Shown one piece after another: positions 1-9,284 of a stretch of 46,964 nt of DNA. Under the pieces are notes generated by a model. That model was not told the origin of the DNA. It worked only from the letters and a program-made list of their open reading frames with translations, and ran no database searches. Position numbers and translations under genes: made by a program. Numbering within the stretch: the stretch's first letter is position 1; the number at the start of each line of letters is the position of its first letter. Origin of the DNA: a virus; the IMG/VR virus record IMGVR_UViG_3300008258_000032, positions 1 through 46,964 of that record. The stretch is one strand, 5' to 3'.

Positions 1-3000
1 AAAACTTGTTCTATATAAAACACAGTTAAAGTTATCTATTGCTAATCCATTAGGTCCAATTACTGTAAAGTTATCATCACGCACTTGAAGCATTGATGCT
101 CCACTACTATTCTGAACTAACAAAGAAGTAGTAGAAGAACTTGATCCAGCCCCTTGAATATGTGCAGTAGCTAGTAAAGTTCCATCAAAACCAATACCTA
201 CTCTTGGATTTCCACTAATTCCAGACCACTTTAAAGAAGTCGTTCCATATCCAGTCTGTAGTATACCACCTGCACCTTGGCTTTCTTGGAGTATTGTATA
301 GTTTCCTGAGTTATAAAACTTACCCAATACAGCTCCATCCGAAGGTCTTCTTAGATAAAGAATACCAGCATTTCCTACTGATCCAATAGAAATAACGTCT
401 TTAACTTGGAGACTATCTAGTGGAGTAGTGACACCAATACCTACATTGCCACCTGCAAGTATGCGTACACGTTCAGTATTGTTAGTACCTAATAATAGAT
501 CCCCTGCTTCTCTATACCAAACTAAAGCACTTGTTGTATTTAATCCTATTGTTAAGCCGTTTCCTGATCCACCAGTACCTGAACTTAAGTTATAATACTG
601 TGTATAGGTTACATCAGTTGTACTTTCTATTACTTGAACTACGTCAGTGTCACTTTTAACATGTAATTTGTATGCTGGACTAGTTGTACCAATACCAACA
701 TTTCCTGTACTTAGTATTGAGAGAATGTCACCAGTTCCACTAAGATTAGAAGCAGAGAATTGAGTATTACTTACTGGTATACCAATGTGAGCTCCATTAG
801 TTTCTGTACCAATAGTTATGTCAGCTCTTGATTGTGTAATTTTATTAAAACCATCAAGATTGTTACCAATATACCTAACACCTGCACCAGAAACAGTGTC
901 TGCAAAAACAAATTGTCTATTACCTGATACATTATAAGACAAATAAAGTCCATAACCTTCAGTAGCACTTGTTCCATCGGTAACATTAGATAAAGGAGTA
1001 CCTGTTATCTTAATAGCTTCTGTTGAGAAATTGCTATTATTTTTTTGTATATGCAGAGAACCAGCAGGACTAGTTGTTCCTATGCCTACACTACCACTTG
1101 TAGTAGCAAACAGTACGTCACCTGTTACTGTCTCAATAGCTCTATGAGTAACACCAGTCATTGATGTTAGTACAGGATTGTAGTAGATTCCTCTAATAGT
1201 ACTTGTACCTCCTGTTGCATTATAGGTAGTGCCTATATTTACTGCATTGAAGGAGTTTGTTCCTGTAGTAGGAGCAAATGAACCATATCCTGTAAGCCAC
1301 AAAGCATTTCCAGAAGTAGTGCCTGCAGATAGTACACTTCTGTTTAAGAGAATAACATCATTGCCTGTTCCTGCATGAAGTAAGTTAAACACTGAGTTAT
1401 TCCAACCAAATACACCATTTCCTCCCCATGCACTTACTACCCCAGGTCCTTGTTGACCTGTTGATGAGTAAGAAATAGTAGCAGTATTAGCATTTGTTGA
1501 ATCATTTAGACGCAATTGATTTCCAGAACTTACTGTCAAGTTTCCTTGAATTCTCGCAGTACCATTGACATCTAACTTGTATCCAGAGTCAGTTGTAGTT
1601 CCTACTAAGAAGTTTCCATTAGAAGTAAGTCTCATTCCCTCTATATCAGAGGCAGTGTTCTTGTAGAAGAATCTTAGACTTACAGTATTATTGTCTGTAA
1701 ATACTGCACCAATTGCATCATAAGCAGTAGTAGCTCCTATTGTTTCAAATCCAAGATAACCTGAACCACCTGCATAGAATCTTGCTTGAGAGTTAGTAGT
1801 GTGAAAAGTTCCATTTTCTAGTCTATACTCGGTAGTATCGCCTGTACCATAAAATTTAAAAATCGCTCCATTACCCCAAGTAATATTTCCTTGTGCAGAG
1901 AACTCTAATGTAGGACTGTAACCACTTCCTGTGTACCACTTAGTAGTATAGGTTCCATTAGATAAAGTTAACTTTCCATCGTCTGTATAAGATAAAGTCC
2001 TAGTGTTATCACTGTTAGCAATATAAAGAGATTTAGTACTAGAGGTAGCACCTGCTCCTTTAACGTTTAAAGTTGCACCTAAGTTGCCAGTAGCACCTAC
2101 AGTTACGTAAGTTGTAAAGTAGGCAGAACCATTACCCTGTAACTGTGCATAGTAGAATTTGTATTGACCATTAATATCAACAGCAGCTCCAGATCCAATA
2201 TTTGAATTTAGATATACAGTACCTGTAGAGGTTCCTACAGTTATATTTGTACCGTTATCATAAATTAAAGACGTAGTAATAGTATCTGCATCACTCCACT
2301 TAGCCAAATAGTTGGCTGTACCTGTCCCATCTACTCCTGTAATTTCGCTTAGACTTACCCAGTCTGTACCAGTTGCTGTAGATTTAAGAATCTGTCCTGC
2401 TGTACCTGCAGAGTTATTAGAGTCATAGAAAGCTCCTGTAAGTCTTAAGTTTCCTGCTACGTGTAACAGTTGAGTAGGTGAAGTAGTACCTATTCCTACA
2501 TATCCTCTTGCAGCTGTTCCATCGTGAGCAAGTATTACATTACCATAGTTTCCTACAGGTGTAGTAGAAGGTGTTCCTCCATAGATAACTACGTTACCAC
2601 CATTAGAATATCCGTAATTTGACTCAAAAGGCTGTGCACCCTTAATAACAAGGTCATACACAGGTAAGTGGTGCACGTCAGTAGACATGTTACCAAAAAC
2701 AAGTTTACGATTAGTACGATCTATACTAGCAACAGTCCATGGTGCACAAAAAGAAATTGATGAATTAGTTAGGTCTAGATAGTTTCCTGAAGTACTATTT
2801 CTTGCTGAAATTTGAATTCTACTATAAGTACCTAAGGCGTTAAATTGCCAAGTAGAACTATCATTACCCATGGTAGGGAAAATAATCCTATCATAGTTTG
2901 TACCAAATCCAGGTATATCCTTTTTACTATTGATAGCAAACCAGTTTTCATGGTGATTAGGAGAATCATCAAAATTAAGAGCTACATAGTTTGCTGGAGG

Positions 3001-6000
3001 GGGAGAAGAAACTCCTGAAGCAGATATAGTTAAACTACTGCCTTTTACTCTAGCACTTCCATTAACATCAAATTTATAACCTGAATCTATAGTTGTACCT
3101 ATCGCAACGTTTCCAGTATCAAATACTTTCATTCGTATTGACTGTGAGGAAATGTTAGTAGCAGACGAAAGAATCTCAACTCCGCCAAATCCTCCAAGTC
3201 GTAAAGTATTCGAGTCCCTATAAATTCCTACGTTTGAGTTATTAAAGTATAATTGATATCCTACACCAAGTCTAACATTACCCTCTACGTCTAACTTATA
3301 TCCAGAGTCTGTAGTCGTTCCAATAAGAAGATTTCCATTAGGAGTTACTCTGTAACGTTCTGTTCCATTAGTAACAACCATGAACGTACCATCTAATCCT
3401 CCATCACCAATCCAACCATCTCCATCAGTATTCCAACGTACTTTAGTAGTTACTACATCTCCTCCAAAAGTTCCATTTCCAATGCTATAAAGTCCACCAG
3501 TTCCATCAACATAGAATCTAGTTTGACCTCCTCCTTGTGCATTTACGGCTCTTATGAAATATCCTGGTACACCTCCATTCTGATTAACCAAAAGAAGAAC
3601 ACCATTTACGTTATCGTAGTCTTTAGTGTTCTGTATTCTTGTTACAAATCCACTGTAAAGATTTGTTCCATCGCTTCCAATACTTGAAGTAATTCTTGCT
3701 CCATAGTTTGTTACTCCTGTAAAAGCTCCGTTAGTAAATGTAGGATTGACATCTAAACCTACTAATACGTCATTATTAGCAGCCGCTATCAAACTAGTCT
3801 CCATACCTATACCTCTTCCAAGAGCAGATCCAGCAGTAACGCTTCCTTGCATTAGAAGCATATTAGTACCAGTGGCATTTAAGCTACCCAAAGTAAGTGA
3901 CGCTGCTATCTGTACAGACCCCCCTGGAAAACGACTTTGTCCAGCGTTAATAAAGACTCTGTTAGAAGGACCAAATGTAATGTTTTCACCAGCAGGACCA
4001 CCACTAATAATCGTAGTAGCATTTGCAGCTTGGTAAAAACGTCCAGCACCTGTATAAGCAGGATCAGTTACATATAAACTTGAGTTTATTCTTGCTGTTC
4101 CGTTAACGTCTAGTTTATATCCACTATCAGTAGCTGTTCCAATTAAAAAGTTATTAGTGCTTGAGGCAAATCTTGCATGCTCAACTAGGTGTTGATTCTT
4201 GAATCGAATAGATTCACCAGCTAGACTTAAATCTTGATATCCGCCTGACTTAAGAGTAGTAGTATATCCTGAGTTTTCTAGATAACCCCAGTAATTACCA
4301 TTAAATCCTCCTTGGTTACTTGAGGGTCTTATCCAGATCTTAGTACTATTACCTGAAGATTGAAACTGTACAAATCCTTCAATACTGTCTCCATAAATTG
4401 AAGAGTACCCGTTACCCCAAACAAAATCTCCTGAAGCAATTTCTACTCCTCTGTGAGTCGCACCAGTCATAGAAGTTAATGTAGGATTGTAATAAAATCC
4501 CCTCATTATTCCAGTAAATGCTCCTGTTAAGTTATAGGTAGGAGATACATTGAATATATTCCTAACAGTTCCTACGGTACTAGATGTGGTTGTTCCTGAT
4601 ATCCAAAAATAATCAAAGCCAGTTCCTGCGGTTGGAGTACCTGTTACTTTAAAAAATACATTTTGACCTGCTGCGTTTTGCAGATCTACTAATCCATAAA
4701 CATTATTTTGGTTAGCAAATAAATAGTTTACGTTTCCATTAAATGTATTTGTTCCTGATCCACCTGTACTTACGGTAAGGTTACCTGTAAACCTTCCAGT
4801 TCCCGCTACATCCAACTTATAACCTGAATCTGTTGTACTTCCTACTACTACGTTACCTGCAGTAGAAAGGAAAAGAGGAGTATACTGATTAGGGCTAGAT
4901 TGATTACCAGTAGTAGTTCCTGTATAAAAAGTATGAGCTTTAGCTGTAAATTGAAAAGCATTAGACTCTAAGTTAGTTGTATTGTTCTCAACACCAGTAC
5001 TAAAGTAAGTAATTGTAGAACTTGTAGTAATTCCTAAACGATAGGGTACGTTTAATGGTCCAAAAGTACCATTCATAAAGTAAAGAGCACCACTAGTTCC
5101 TATAAGAACAGAATCATAATACGTACTCAAAGCAGACCCAAAAGTAGAACCATTTCCTAGACCTACAGTGTTTCCTGTATGCCAAGTTCTTAAGATAGTG
5201 TAGTCATTAGTTCCAGCTACTGCATTAAGATTAATACGTCCATCTGAGTGTACAGGAGACATATAAAACTTAGAGTTTGCATTCTGGGAGTTTACTAAGA
5301 ACTGAATGTTACTACCGTTATCTACAATCTTAGAATTTCCTAGAGTATTAGCTCCTGTGAACTTAGAAAGATAGTTAGTAGTACCACTTGCGTTAGCTGG
5401 AGTGTATCCTAACCAACCTGCAATTGTTTTATTTACCCAAAGAGTTCCATCAAAACCAAGAATATGCCCGTTTACTGGCACTGTGGTCTTTAAATCTACG
5501 TCATGAATTTCATTTAGTTCGAATCCATTCTGAACTTTTACAAAAATCTCTCCGTTATTGATGTTTTTACGGGTTACAATACCAATAAAAACTAAGTGAG
5601 CAGGAGCGTAAGGTTTATTAATTAGGCCATAAATCAAGTTACCACCTGTTCCTAGCCATACAGGATCACCCTCAGAACCTGCTGTTGAGGTATCTAATCC
5701 TGCTAAAAGACCTTCTGTAACTACGTTAGCAAAACCGTTAATAACAACTGTGGCATCTAAAAGACCCATAGTCTTACTAGAAGTAGCCTCAGAAGCATTA
5801 GAAGCCAAACCAACAATCATATTGGTTCCATCTGCACTTGTTACATAAACTGCTTGACCCTTATTAATTGCTACACCAGCTTTAACTTGGTGTTGCAATC
5901 TAGAAGTGTAGGCAACTGTATCAATTGTCCAGCTTCTATTAGCTGTAAGATCGTAAGTAGTTCCGTTAATAGACAGAGTTCTAGAAGTAGGAACATAGCC

Positions 6001-6033
6001 ACTCAAACCTATTCCTGTAGCTACGTCAGTCAT
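1..6033 (-). CDS. Giant repeat-rich tail fibre protein (3' end beyond window)
   Basis: One uninterrupted reading frame runs from 6078 to the left edge with no stop, so at least 2011 codons from the first in-frame ATG at 6033. The protein is Gly/Thr/Ser/Asn-rich, with repeated fibre modules: DSGYKLDV-type motifs (near 1565, 3070, 3290, 4100 and 4810) and VGIGTTSP-type motifs (near 425, 665, 1060 and 2465). Such motifs are common in fibres of Bacteroidota phages, which bind host surface glycans; a C-terminal chaperone domain is often present but would lie outside the window. The true start is uncertain: the frame is open upstream to a TAA at 6079-6081 and the peptide before ATG 6033 (QIYTRTYAQF) looks coding, so the 5' end may be frameshifted. 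Fibre assignment is confident; host and receptor are unknown. Confidence 0.85.
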   Translation of the reverse strand, partial: MTDVATGIGLSGYVPTSRTLSINGTTYDLTANRSWTIDTVAYTSRLQHQVKAGVAINKGQAVYVTSADGTNMIVGLASNASEATSSKTMGLLDATVVINGFANVVTEGLLAGLDTSTAGSEGDPVWLGTGGNLIYGLINKPYAPAHLVFIGIVTRKNINNGEIFVKVQNGFELNEIHDVDLKTTVPVNGHILGFDGTLWVNKTIAGWLGYTPANASGTTNYLSKFTGANTLGNSKIVDNGSNIQFLVNSQNANSKFYMSPVHSDGRINLNAVAGTNDYTILRTWHTGNTVGLGNGSTFGSALSTYYDSVLIGTSGALYFMNGTFGPLNVPYRLGITTSSTITYFSTGVENNTTNLESNAFQFTAKAHTFYTGTTTGNQSSPNQYTPLFLSTAGNVVVGSTTDSGYKLDVAGTGRFTGNLTVSTGGSGTNTFNGNVNYLFANQNNVYGLVDLQNAAGQNVFFKVTGTPTAGTGFDYFWISGTTTSSTVGTVRNIFNVSPTYNLTGAFTGIMRGFYYNPTLTSMTGATHRGVEIASGDFVWGNGYSSIYGDSIEGFVQFQSSGNSTKIWIRPSSNQGGFNGNYWGYLENSGYTTTLKSGGYQDLSLAGESIRFKNQHLVEHARFASSTNNFLIGTATDSGYKLDVNGTARINSSLYVTDPAYTGAGRFYQAANATTIISGGPAGENITFGPSNRVFINAGQSRFPGGSVQIAASLTLGSLNATGTNMLLMQGSVTAGSALGRGIGMETSLIAAANNDVLVGLDVNPTFTNGAFTGVTNYGARITSSIGSDGTNLYSGFVTRIQNTKDYDNVNGVLLLVNQNGGVPGYFIRAVNAQGGGQTRFYVDGTGGLYSIGNGTFGGDVVTTKVRWNTDGDGWIGDGGLDGTFMVVTNGTERYRVTPNGNLLIGTTTDSGYKLDVEGNVRLGVGYQLYFNNSNVGIYRDSNTLRLGGFGGVEILSSATNISSQSIRMKVFDTGNVAIGTTIDSGYKFDVNGSARVKGSSLTISASGVSSPPPANYVALNFDDSPNHHENWFAINSKKDIPGFGTNYDRIIFPTMGNDSSTWQFNALGTYSRIQISARNSTSGNYLDLTNSSISFCAPWTVASIDRTNRKLVFGNMSTDVHHLPVYDLVIKGAQPFESNYGYSNGGNVVIYGGTPSTTPVGNYGNVILAHDGTAARGYVGIGTTSPTQLLHVAGNLRLTGAFYDSNNSAGTAGQILKSTATGTDWVSLSEITGVDGTGTANYLAKWSDADTITTSLIYDNGTNITVGTSTGTVYLNSNIGSGAAVDINGQYKFYYAQLQGNGSAYFTTYVTVGATGNLGATLNVKGAGATSSTKSLYIANSDNTRTLSYTDDGKLTLSNGTYTTKWYTGSGYSPTLEFSAQGNITWGNGAIFKFYGTGDTTEYRLENGTFHTTNSQARFYAGGSGYLGFETIGATTAYDAIGAVFTDNNTVSLRFFYKNTASDIEGMRLTSNGNFLVGTTTDSGYKLDVNGTARIQGNLTVSSGNQLRLNDSTNANTATISYSSTGQQGPGVVSAWGGNGVFGWNNSVFNLLHAGTGNDVILLNRSVLSAGTTSGNALWLTGYGSFAPTTGTNSFNAVNIGTTYNATGGTSTIRGIYYNPVLTSMTGVTHRAIETVTGDVLFATTSGSVGIGTTSPAGSLHIQKNNSNFSTEAIKITGTPLSNVTDGTSATEGYGLYLSYNVSGNRQFVFADTVSGAGVRYIGNNLDGFNKITQSRADITIGTETNGAHIGIPVSNTQFSASNLSGTGDILSILSTGNVGIGTTSPAYKLHVKSDTDVVQVIESTTDVTYTQYYNLSSGTGGSGNGLTIGLNTTSALVWYREAGDLLLGTNNTERVRILAGGNVGIGVTTPLDSLQVKDVISIGSVGNAGILYLRRPSDGAVLGKFYNSGNYTILQESQGAGGILQTGYGTTSLKWSGISGNPRVGIGFDGTLLATAHIQGAGSSSSTTSLLVQNSSGASMLQVRDDNFTVIGPNGLAIDNFNCVLYRTSF

Positions 6034-6134
6034 AAACTGAGCGTAAGTTCTAGTGTAAATCTGTCCTTGGGCTGTTGGTTACTCCACATTGGTAGGTTTT
6101 GCTGCTGAGTGACTTCATGTGTTTGTTTAGAATC

Positions 6135-6165
6135 AAAAAAAGCTAGGGGTTTTTAGGCCCCTAGC
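6135..6165 (-). terminator. Intrinsic terminator before the giant fibre gene
   Basis: Read on the minus strand, an 8-bp perfect stem (GCTAGGGG with CCCCTAGC, 8-nt loop) is followed directly by seven T. It sits between the stop of the 477-aa fibre gene and the start region of the giant fibre gene, so it should end or reduce transcription from upstream. Confidence 0.85.
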
Positions 6166-6186
6166 AAAGATAAGATATTAATTAAA

Positions 6187-7620
6187 TTAAGCAATCTTGA
6201 TTACCAATACTCTCAAGCTATTGATTGCTTGAGGAGTACAGAATCCTAGAGTAACTACGTTAGTAGTTGTACGTACTACATCACACTCTACATCAGCTCC
6301 TGTAGCTACTTCGTAAACTTGTACGATAACATCACTAGTACCCAAGTTGTGAGTCACTACCAAAGAAGAAGCTAAAGTAGCTGGACCAGTTACTGCATAA
6401 CGCAAAGCGGCCAAACCTGCAGGAGTAACTACCAAAGTAGAACTTGCCATAGCCAAAGCTTCGGCTGTAGTAGCCAATTCAACAACTCCGACTGCACTTG
6501 TAGTAGCGTTAGTACCAGAGATAGCAATAGTGGTAGTTCCAGAACCAGAAACAGAAACTCCGTTAGAGCCTGTAACTGTAATACCTGTTACTACATCGCC
6601 TGCCAAGTCAGCAGCACTCAAGTATTTAACTACACCTCCGTCACTTACCAAGTATTTGTTACCTGTGTAAGCAGAGGTAGCGTCAGCAATAGAACCAATA
6701 TGGAAAGGTTCAGTTACGGTAGACCAGTAGTCATTAGTCTCGTTCCAGATGAAAGAAACGTTAGTTGCTGTTCCACGTTCGATTTCAATACCACCGTTCT
6801 GTGAAGGAGCAGCAGTTTCATCTCTGTTAAGAAGAATAATAGAGTCACCGATTTCAACTGTGTTAGAGTTAACGTAAGTAATGTTACCGTTAACTGTTAA
6901 GTTACCTCCAATAGTTACAGTAGTTCCGTCATCTGTAATAGTAGAGTTAGCAAAGCCAGTTCCGTTCCACTTAGTTAAGTAGTTGTTAGTCAATGCACCA
7001 GCACCAGTAATCGCAATGTCATCTGCGTTAACTGTGATACCTGTTCCTGCACCTACTGCAAAAGTACGAGAAGCTGTAATATCTCCGCCACCTGTCAAAC
7101 CTGCTCCTGCTGTAAGAACTACTGCAGAGTGATCAGTGTTACGAGTAGAGGCAGTATCCAACTGAACGCTGTCAGCATTTACAGTAATACCAGTACCTGC
7201 TCCAATGTTAAGAGTTACAGAACTTCCAAGAGCAACAGAACCTCCATCAGTAAGACCTGCACCAGCAACTACTGAGAGAGAAGAGTTAACCAACATTGTG
7301 TTAGTTACACCACCTGCCTTAATAATAAGTTGGTTAGATCCGTTTAATCCAATAGAAGAGTTGTCATAGAGGACGTTTACGGTAATATCTCTTGTTCCAG
7401 ATACTGAGATAGCATTACCTGCAACAATCGACCTTAAATCACCCCCTACGTCTACCCACGCAGTTCCGTCATAGAAGTAGATAGATTTGTCTCCAGTGGT
7501 AGAGTTGAAGTAAATTTGACCTGCATTGGGAGATCCAGGTGCAGTACCTAAGTTTTGGATGACCGCATTCTGCAGTTCGCATTTGTTGAGGTCTATCGCT
7601 GTTAAGAATTTTTTTGCCAT
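6187..7620 (-). CDS. Tail fibre / virion structural protein
   Basis: 477 aa. The N-terminus (MAKKFLTAIDLNKCELQNA) and the following APGSPNAGQIYFNSTTGD and YDGTAWVDVGG stretch are typical of phage fibre proteins that present a trimeric beta-rich shaft. The middle has repeated GAGTGITVNADD-like and GAGLTGGG segments. The last 70 residues hold a VTHNLGTSDVIVQVYE stretch, a small beta domain often found at fibre ends and shared with the next protein upstream (VTHNMNKFPSVSIVD). It probably forms part of the adhesion apparatus with the neighbouring giant fibre. No enzymatic motif is seen. Confidence 0.8.
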   Translation of the reverse strand: MAKKFLTAIDLNKCELQNAVIQNLGTAPGSPNAGQIYFNSTTGDKSIYFYDGTAWVDVGGDLRSIVAGNAISVSGTRDITVNVLYDNSSIGLNGSNQLIIKAGGVTNTMLVNSSLSVVAGAGLTDGGSVALGSSVTLNIGAGTGITVNADSVQLDTASTRNTDHSAVVLTAGAGLTGGGDITASRTFAVGAGTGITVNADDIAITGAGALTNNYLTKWNGTGFANSTITDDGTTVTIGGNLTVNGNITYVNSNTVEIGDSIILLNRDETAAPSQNGGIEIERGTATNVSFIWNETNDYWSTVTEPFHIGSIADATSAYTGNKYLVSDGGVVKYLSAADLAGDVVTGITVTGSNGVSVSGSGTTTIAISGTNATTSAVGVVELATTAEALAMASSTLVVTPAGLAALRYAVTGPATLASSLVVTHNLGTSDVIVQVYEVATGADVECDVVRTTTNVVTLGFCTPQAINSLRVLVIKIA

Positions 7621-7658
7621 AGCTATTTAGTTTAATTTATTTTTATTTTATTTTGTTT

Positions 7659-8267
7659 TTAGTTAAAGTAAGCTTTACCACTGAACGATCCCTGAAAAGT
7701 TAAAGTACAGGAGTTTAACGTGTTATAGATAGTATCTCCTTCTACGATGTTTCCTGCTGAGTCTACGATACTTACAGAAGGAAATTTGTTCATGTTGTGG
7801 GTTACTACCCAAGTATCAGAAGGAGTAGGTTGAGTAAAAGTGTAAGTGTCTGTATATGAAACACTTACAGTATCTCCATCAGCTTGGTGAAGATTTAACG
7901 TCTTAGTTTCAGCTCCTGTGATAGACATAGAGACCACTTCGTTACCTGTTACGGTGTCGATAAGGTCGTCTACTTCAGTCTTAGTGTAGGCGTCTGTGAT
8001 ACCGTATCCGTCTAGAGTGTCGGGAGTGTTTATTATTTTAGCCCAATCTAACGAAGTAATAAAAGAAGGATCAGCATATGCTCCTGACAGAAGCACAAAA
8101 TTTGTTAAACTAGAATTAAGAAGACGAAAGTCTACCAAATCCTCTACTTTAACTTTCCTAGAACGCACGTTTCCAGTTGTAGGATTGACATCTATTAACA
8201 ATAAGAGGTCTTCTCCCGCAATCTCAGGTCCTGTTAGGGGTTGTAGTTGGGAAACTTTATAATTCAT
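7659..8267 (-). CDS. Small tail fibre-like protein
   Basis: 202 aa. Begins MNYKVSQLQPLTGPEIAGED, followed by LLLIDVNPTTGNVRSRKV, a layout seen in phage fibre or tip proteins. A short SITGAETKTLNL segment precedes a C-terminal beta domain (about residues 150-202, TWVVTHNMNKFPSVSIVDSA) homologous in pattern to the end of the 477-aa fibre. It is 38 bp upstream of that gene on the same strand, so likely co-transcribed. The assignment as a structural protein is by composition and context. Confidence 0.7.
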   Translation of the reverse strand: MNYKVSQLQPLTGPEIAGEDLLLLIDVNPTTGNVRSRKVKVEDLVDFRLLNSSLTNFVLLSGAYADPSFITSLDWAKIINTPDTLDGYGITDAYTKTEVDDLIDTVTGNEVVSMSITGAETKTLNLHQADGDTVSVSYTDTYTFTQPTPSDTWVVTHNMNKFPSVSIVDSAGNIVEGDTIYNTLNSCTLTFQGSFSGKAYFN

Positions 8268-8283
8268 AATTAATTTTAACTGT

Positions 8284-8658
8284 TTATTCGTATACTATGT
8301 ATTGACCTTCTTCGTTTAAGATATAACCGTCTTCTAAGAAGGTTCCTTTAGCTGACTGTCCTTCGTACTTTAAGAATCCTAGTTTCTGATAGGGTCCCTC
8401 AAATCTGGGTTTGGAACAAGTTACTGAGTTATCCTCAATTACTTGGGTCTCAAACTCTCCTCCGTAGTTATCTCCACCTCTAAGAAGAACAAACCATCTA
8501 TGGCCTTCTCTTCGGATTTTGATGTTTATCCTTTCCTTATTATGATATAGCTGTTGCCAATCGTGAGGACAAACATAAGTCTTCTCTGAGAACCCCTTAA
8601 TGATAACCTCTACAAGTGCTGTAGAGTATCCTGTGGTCTGAAAGAAGTTGTTTCTCAT
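8284..8658 (-). CDS. Hypothetical protein in the fibre operon
   Basis: 124 aa, not recognised. It contains CPHDWQQLYHNKERINIKIRR and RWFVLLRGGDNYGGEFE segments that suggest a compact alpha/beta fold, with two cysteines and no signal peptide or membrane segment. Its start lies only 11 bp beyond the T-run of a strong terminator, so it may begin a transcription unit that continues into the two small fibre genes. A structural or assembly role is a guess from position. Confidence 0.6.
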   Translation of the reverse strand: MRNNFFQTTGYSTALVEVIIKGFSEKTYVCPHDWQQLYHNKERINIKIRREGHRWFVLLRGGDNYGGEFETQVIEDNSVTCSKPRFEGPYQKLGFLKYEGQSAKGTFLEDGYILNEEGQYIVYE

Positions 8659-8669
8659 AAAAAGGGAAT

Positions 8670-8735
8670 AAAAAAAGAGGGTGTAGGTAGGGCAACATGA
8701 AAGGAGAAAGATCTAATCCCTACCTAGCAACCCTC
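8670..8735 (-). terminator. Long-stem terminator
   Basis: On the minus strand, GAGGGT and TAGGTAGGG pair with CCCTACCTA and ACCCTC (arms 8677-8692 and 8718-8735, with a 3-nt bulge opposite a single base and a 25-nt apex), followed by seven T at 8670-8676. It lies downstream of the gene at 8835-9284 and just upstream of the ATG at 8658. Confidence 0.75.
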
Positions 8736-8834
8736 CATAAAAAATGGCTAAAGAAACTAGTCACAAAAGAAATCGTAACTCCAAACAACACAGACCTTTC
8801 CCTAATTACAAAAATAGAGTTTATAAAAAATAAG

Positions 8835-9284
8835 TCAAGTAAACTCTGGCATATCACTCACATACTCTCCGACAAAGTCACATTTAAACTTACTAGATTC
8901 CATCTCTAGGAGAGCTACTGTAATGATATCATCGTTCTCGTAGCCCATGTCTAAGAGTTTTTCTTTGATCCAAGTGTAATTATTACCTGAGAGGACTGCT
9001 GCTTCTACTAAAATTATTTTATCATACTTGTAAGGGATCAAAACGCTGTTTCGCTTAAACTCGTACTCGTAACTATCTCTCTTTTCTCCAGGGTAAGGAA
9101 CATCTAAATGAAACAAGTCTAGCATCTTTCCTCCTTCTGAGAGGTGGTGGGCTATTTGCATGGTCACATTAGACGAGTAATCGGGAGAGACATTTATCGC
9201 AAGGGTTACATAAGGGTCTACTCTAGGAAGTCTTTTAAGGAGTCCCTGAATCAAGCTGTGTTCTTTTAAATTATCTATATACAT
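8835..9284 (-). CDS. Phosphoribosyltransferase-like protein (degenerate)
   Basis: 149 aa. The segment KIILVEAAVLSGNNYTWIKE (about residues 89-108), followed by GYENDDIITVALLE, matches the layout of the PRPP-binding loop and following strand of type I phosphoribosyltransferases (ILVDD-x-x-TG-x-T). The two acidic residues and the TG-x-T core are altered to EAA and SGNN, so PRPP binding is doubtful. Its ATG shares one base with the stop of the upstream endonuclease (TAATG), implying translational coupling. It may be a repurposed fold in the virion gene block. The fold call is moderate and activity is unknown. Confidence 0.45.
   Translation of the reverse strand: MYIDNLKEHSLIQGLLKRLPRVDPYVTLAINVSPDYSSNVTMQIAHHLSEGGKMLDLFHLDVPYPGEKRDSYEYEFKRNSVLIPYKYDKIILVEAAVLSGNNYTWIKEKLLDMGYENDDIITVALLEMESSKFKCDFVGEYVSDMPEFT

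Noticed and set aside
5854-6108. Plus-strand open frame antisense to the giant fibre gene
   Set aside because: The opposite strand has an uninterrupted, repeat-bearing fibre frame; this is a shadow.
8697-8909. Plus-strand 70-aa open frame
   Set aside because: It starts inside the minus-strand terminator hairpin and runs antisense into the 3' end of the 8835-9284 gene; composition is that of spacer DNA.
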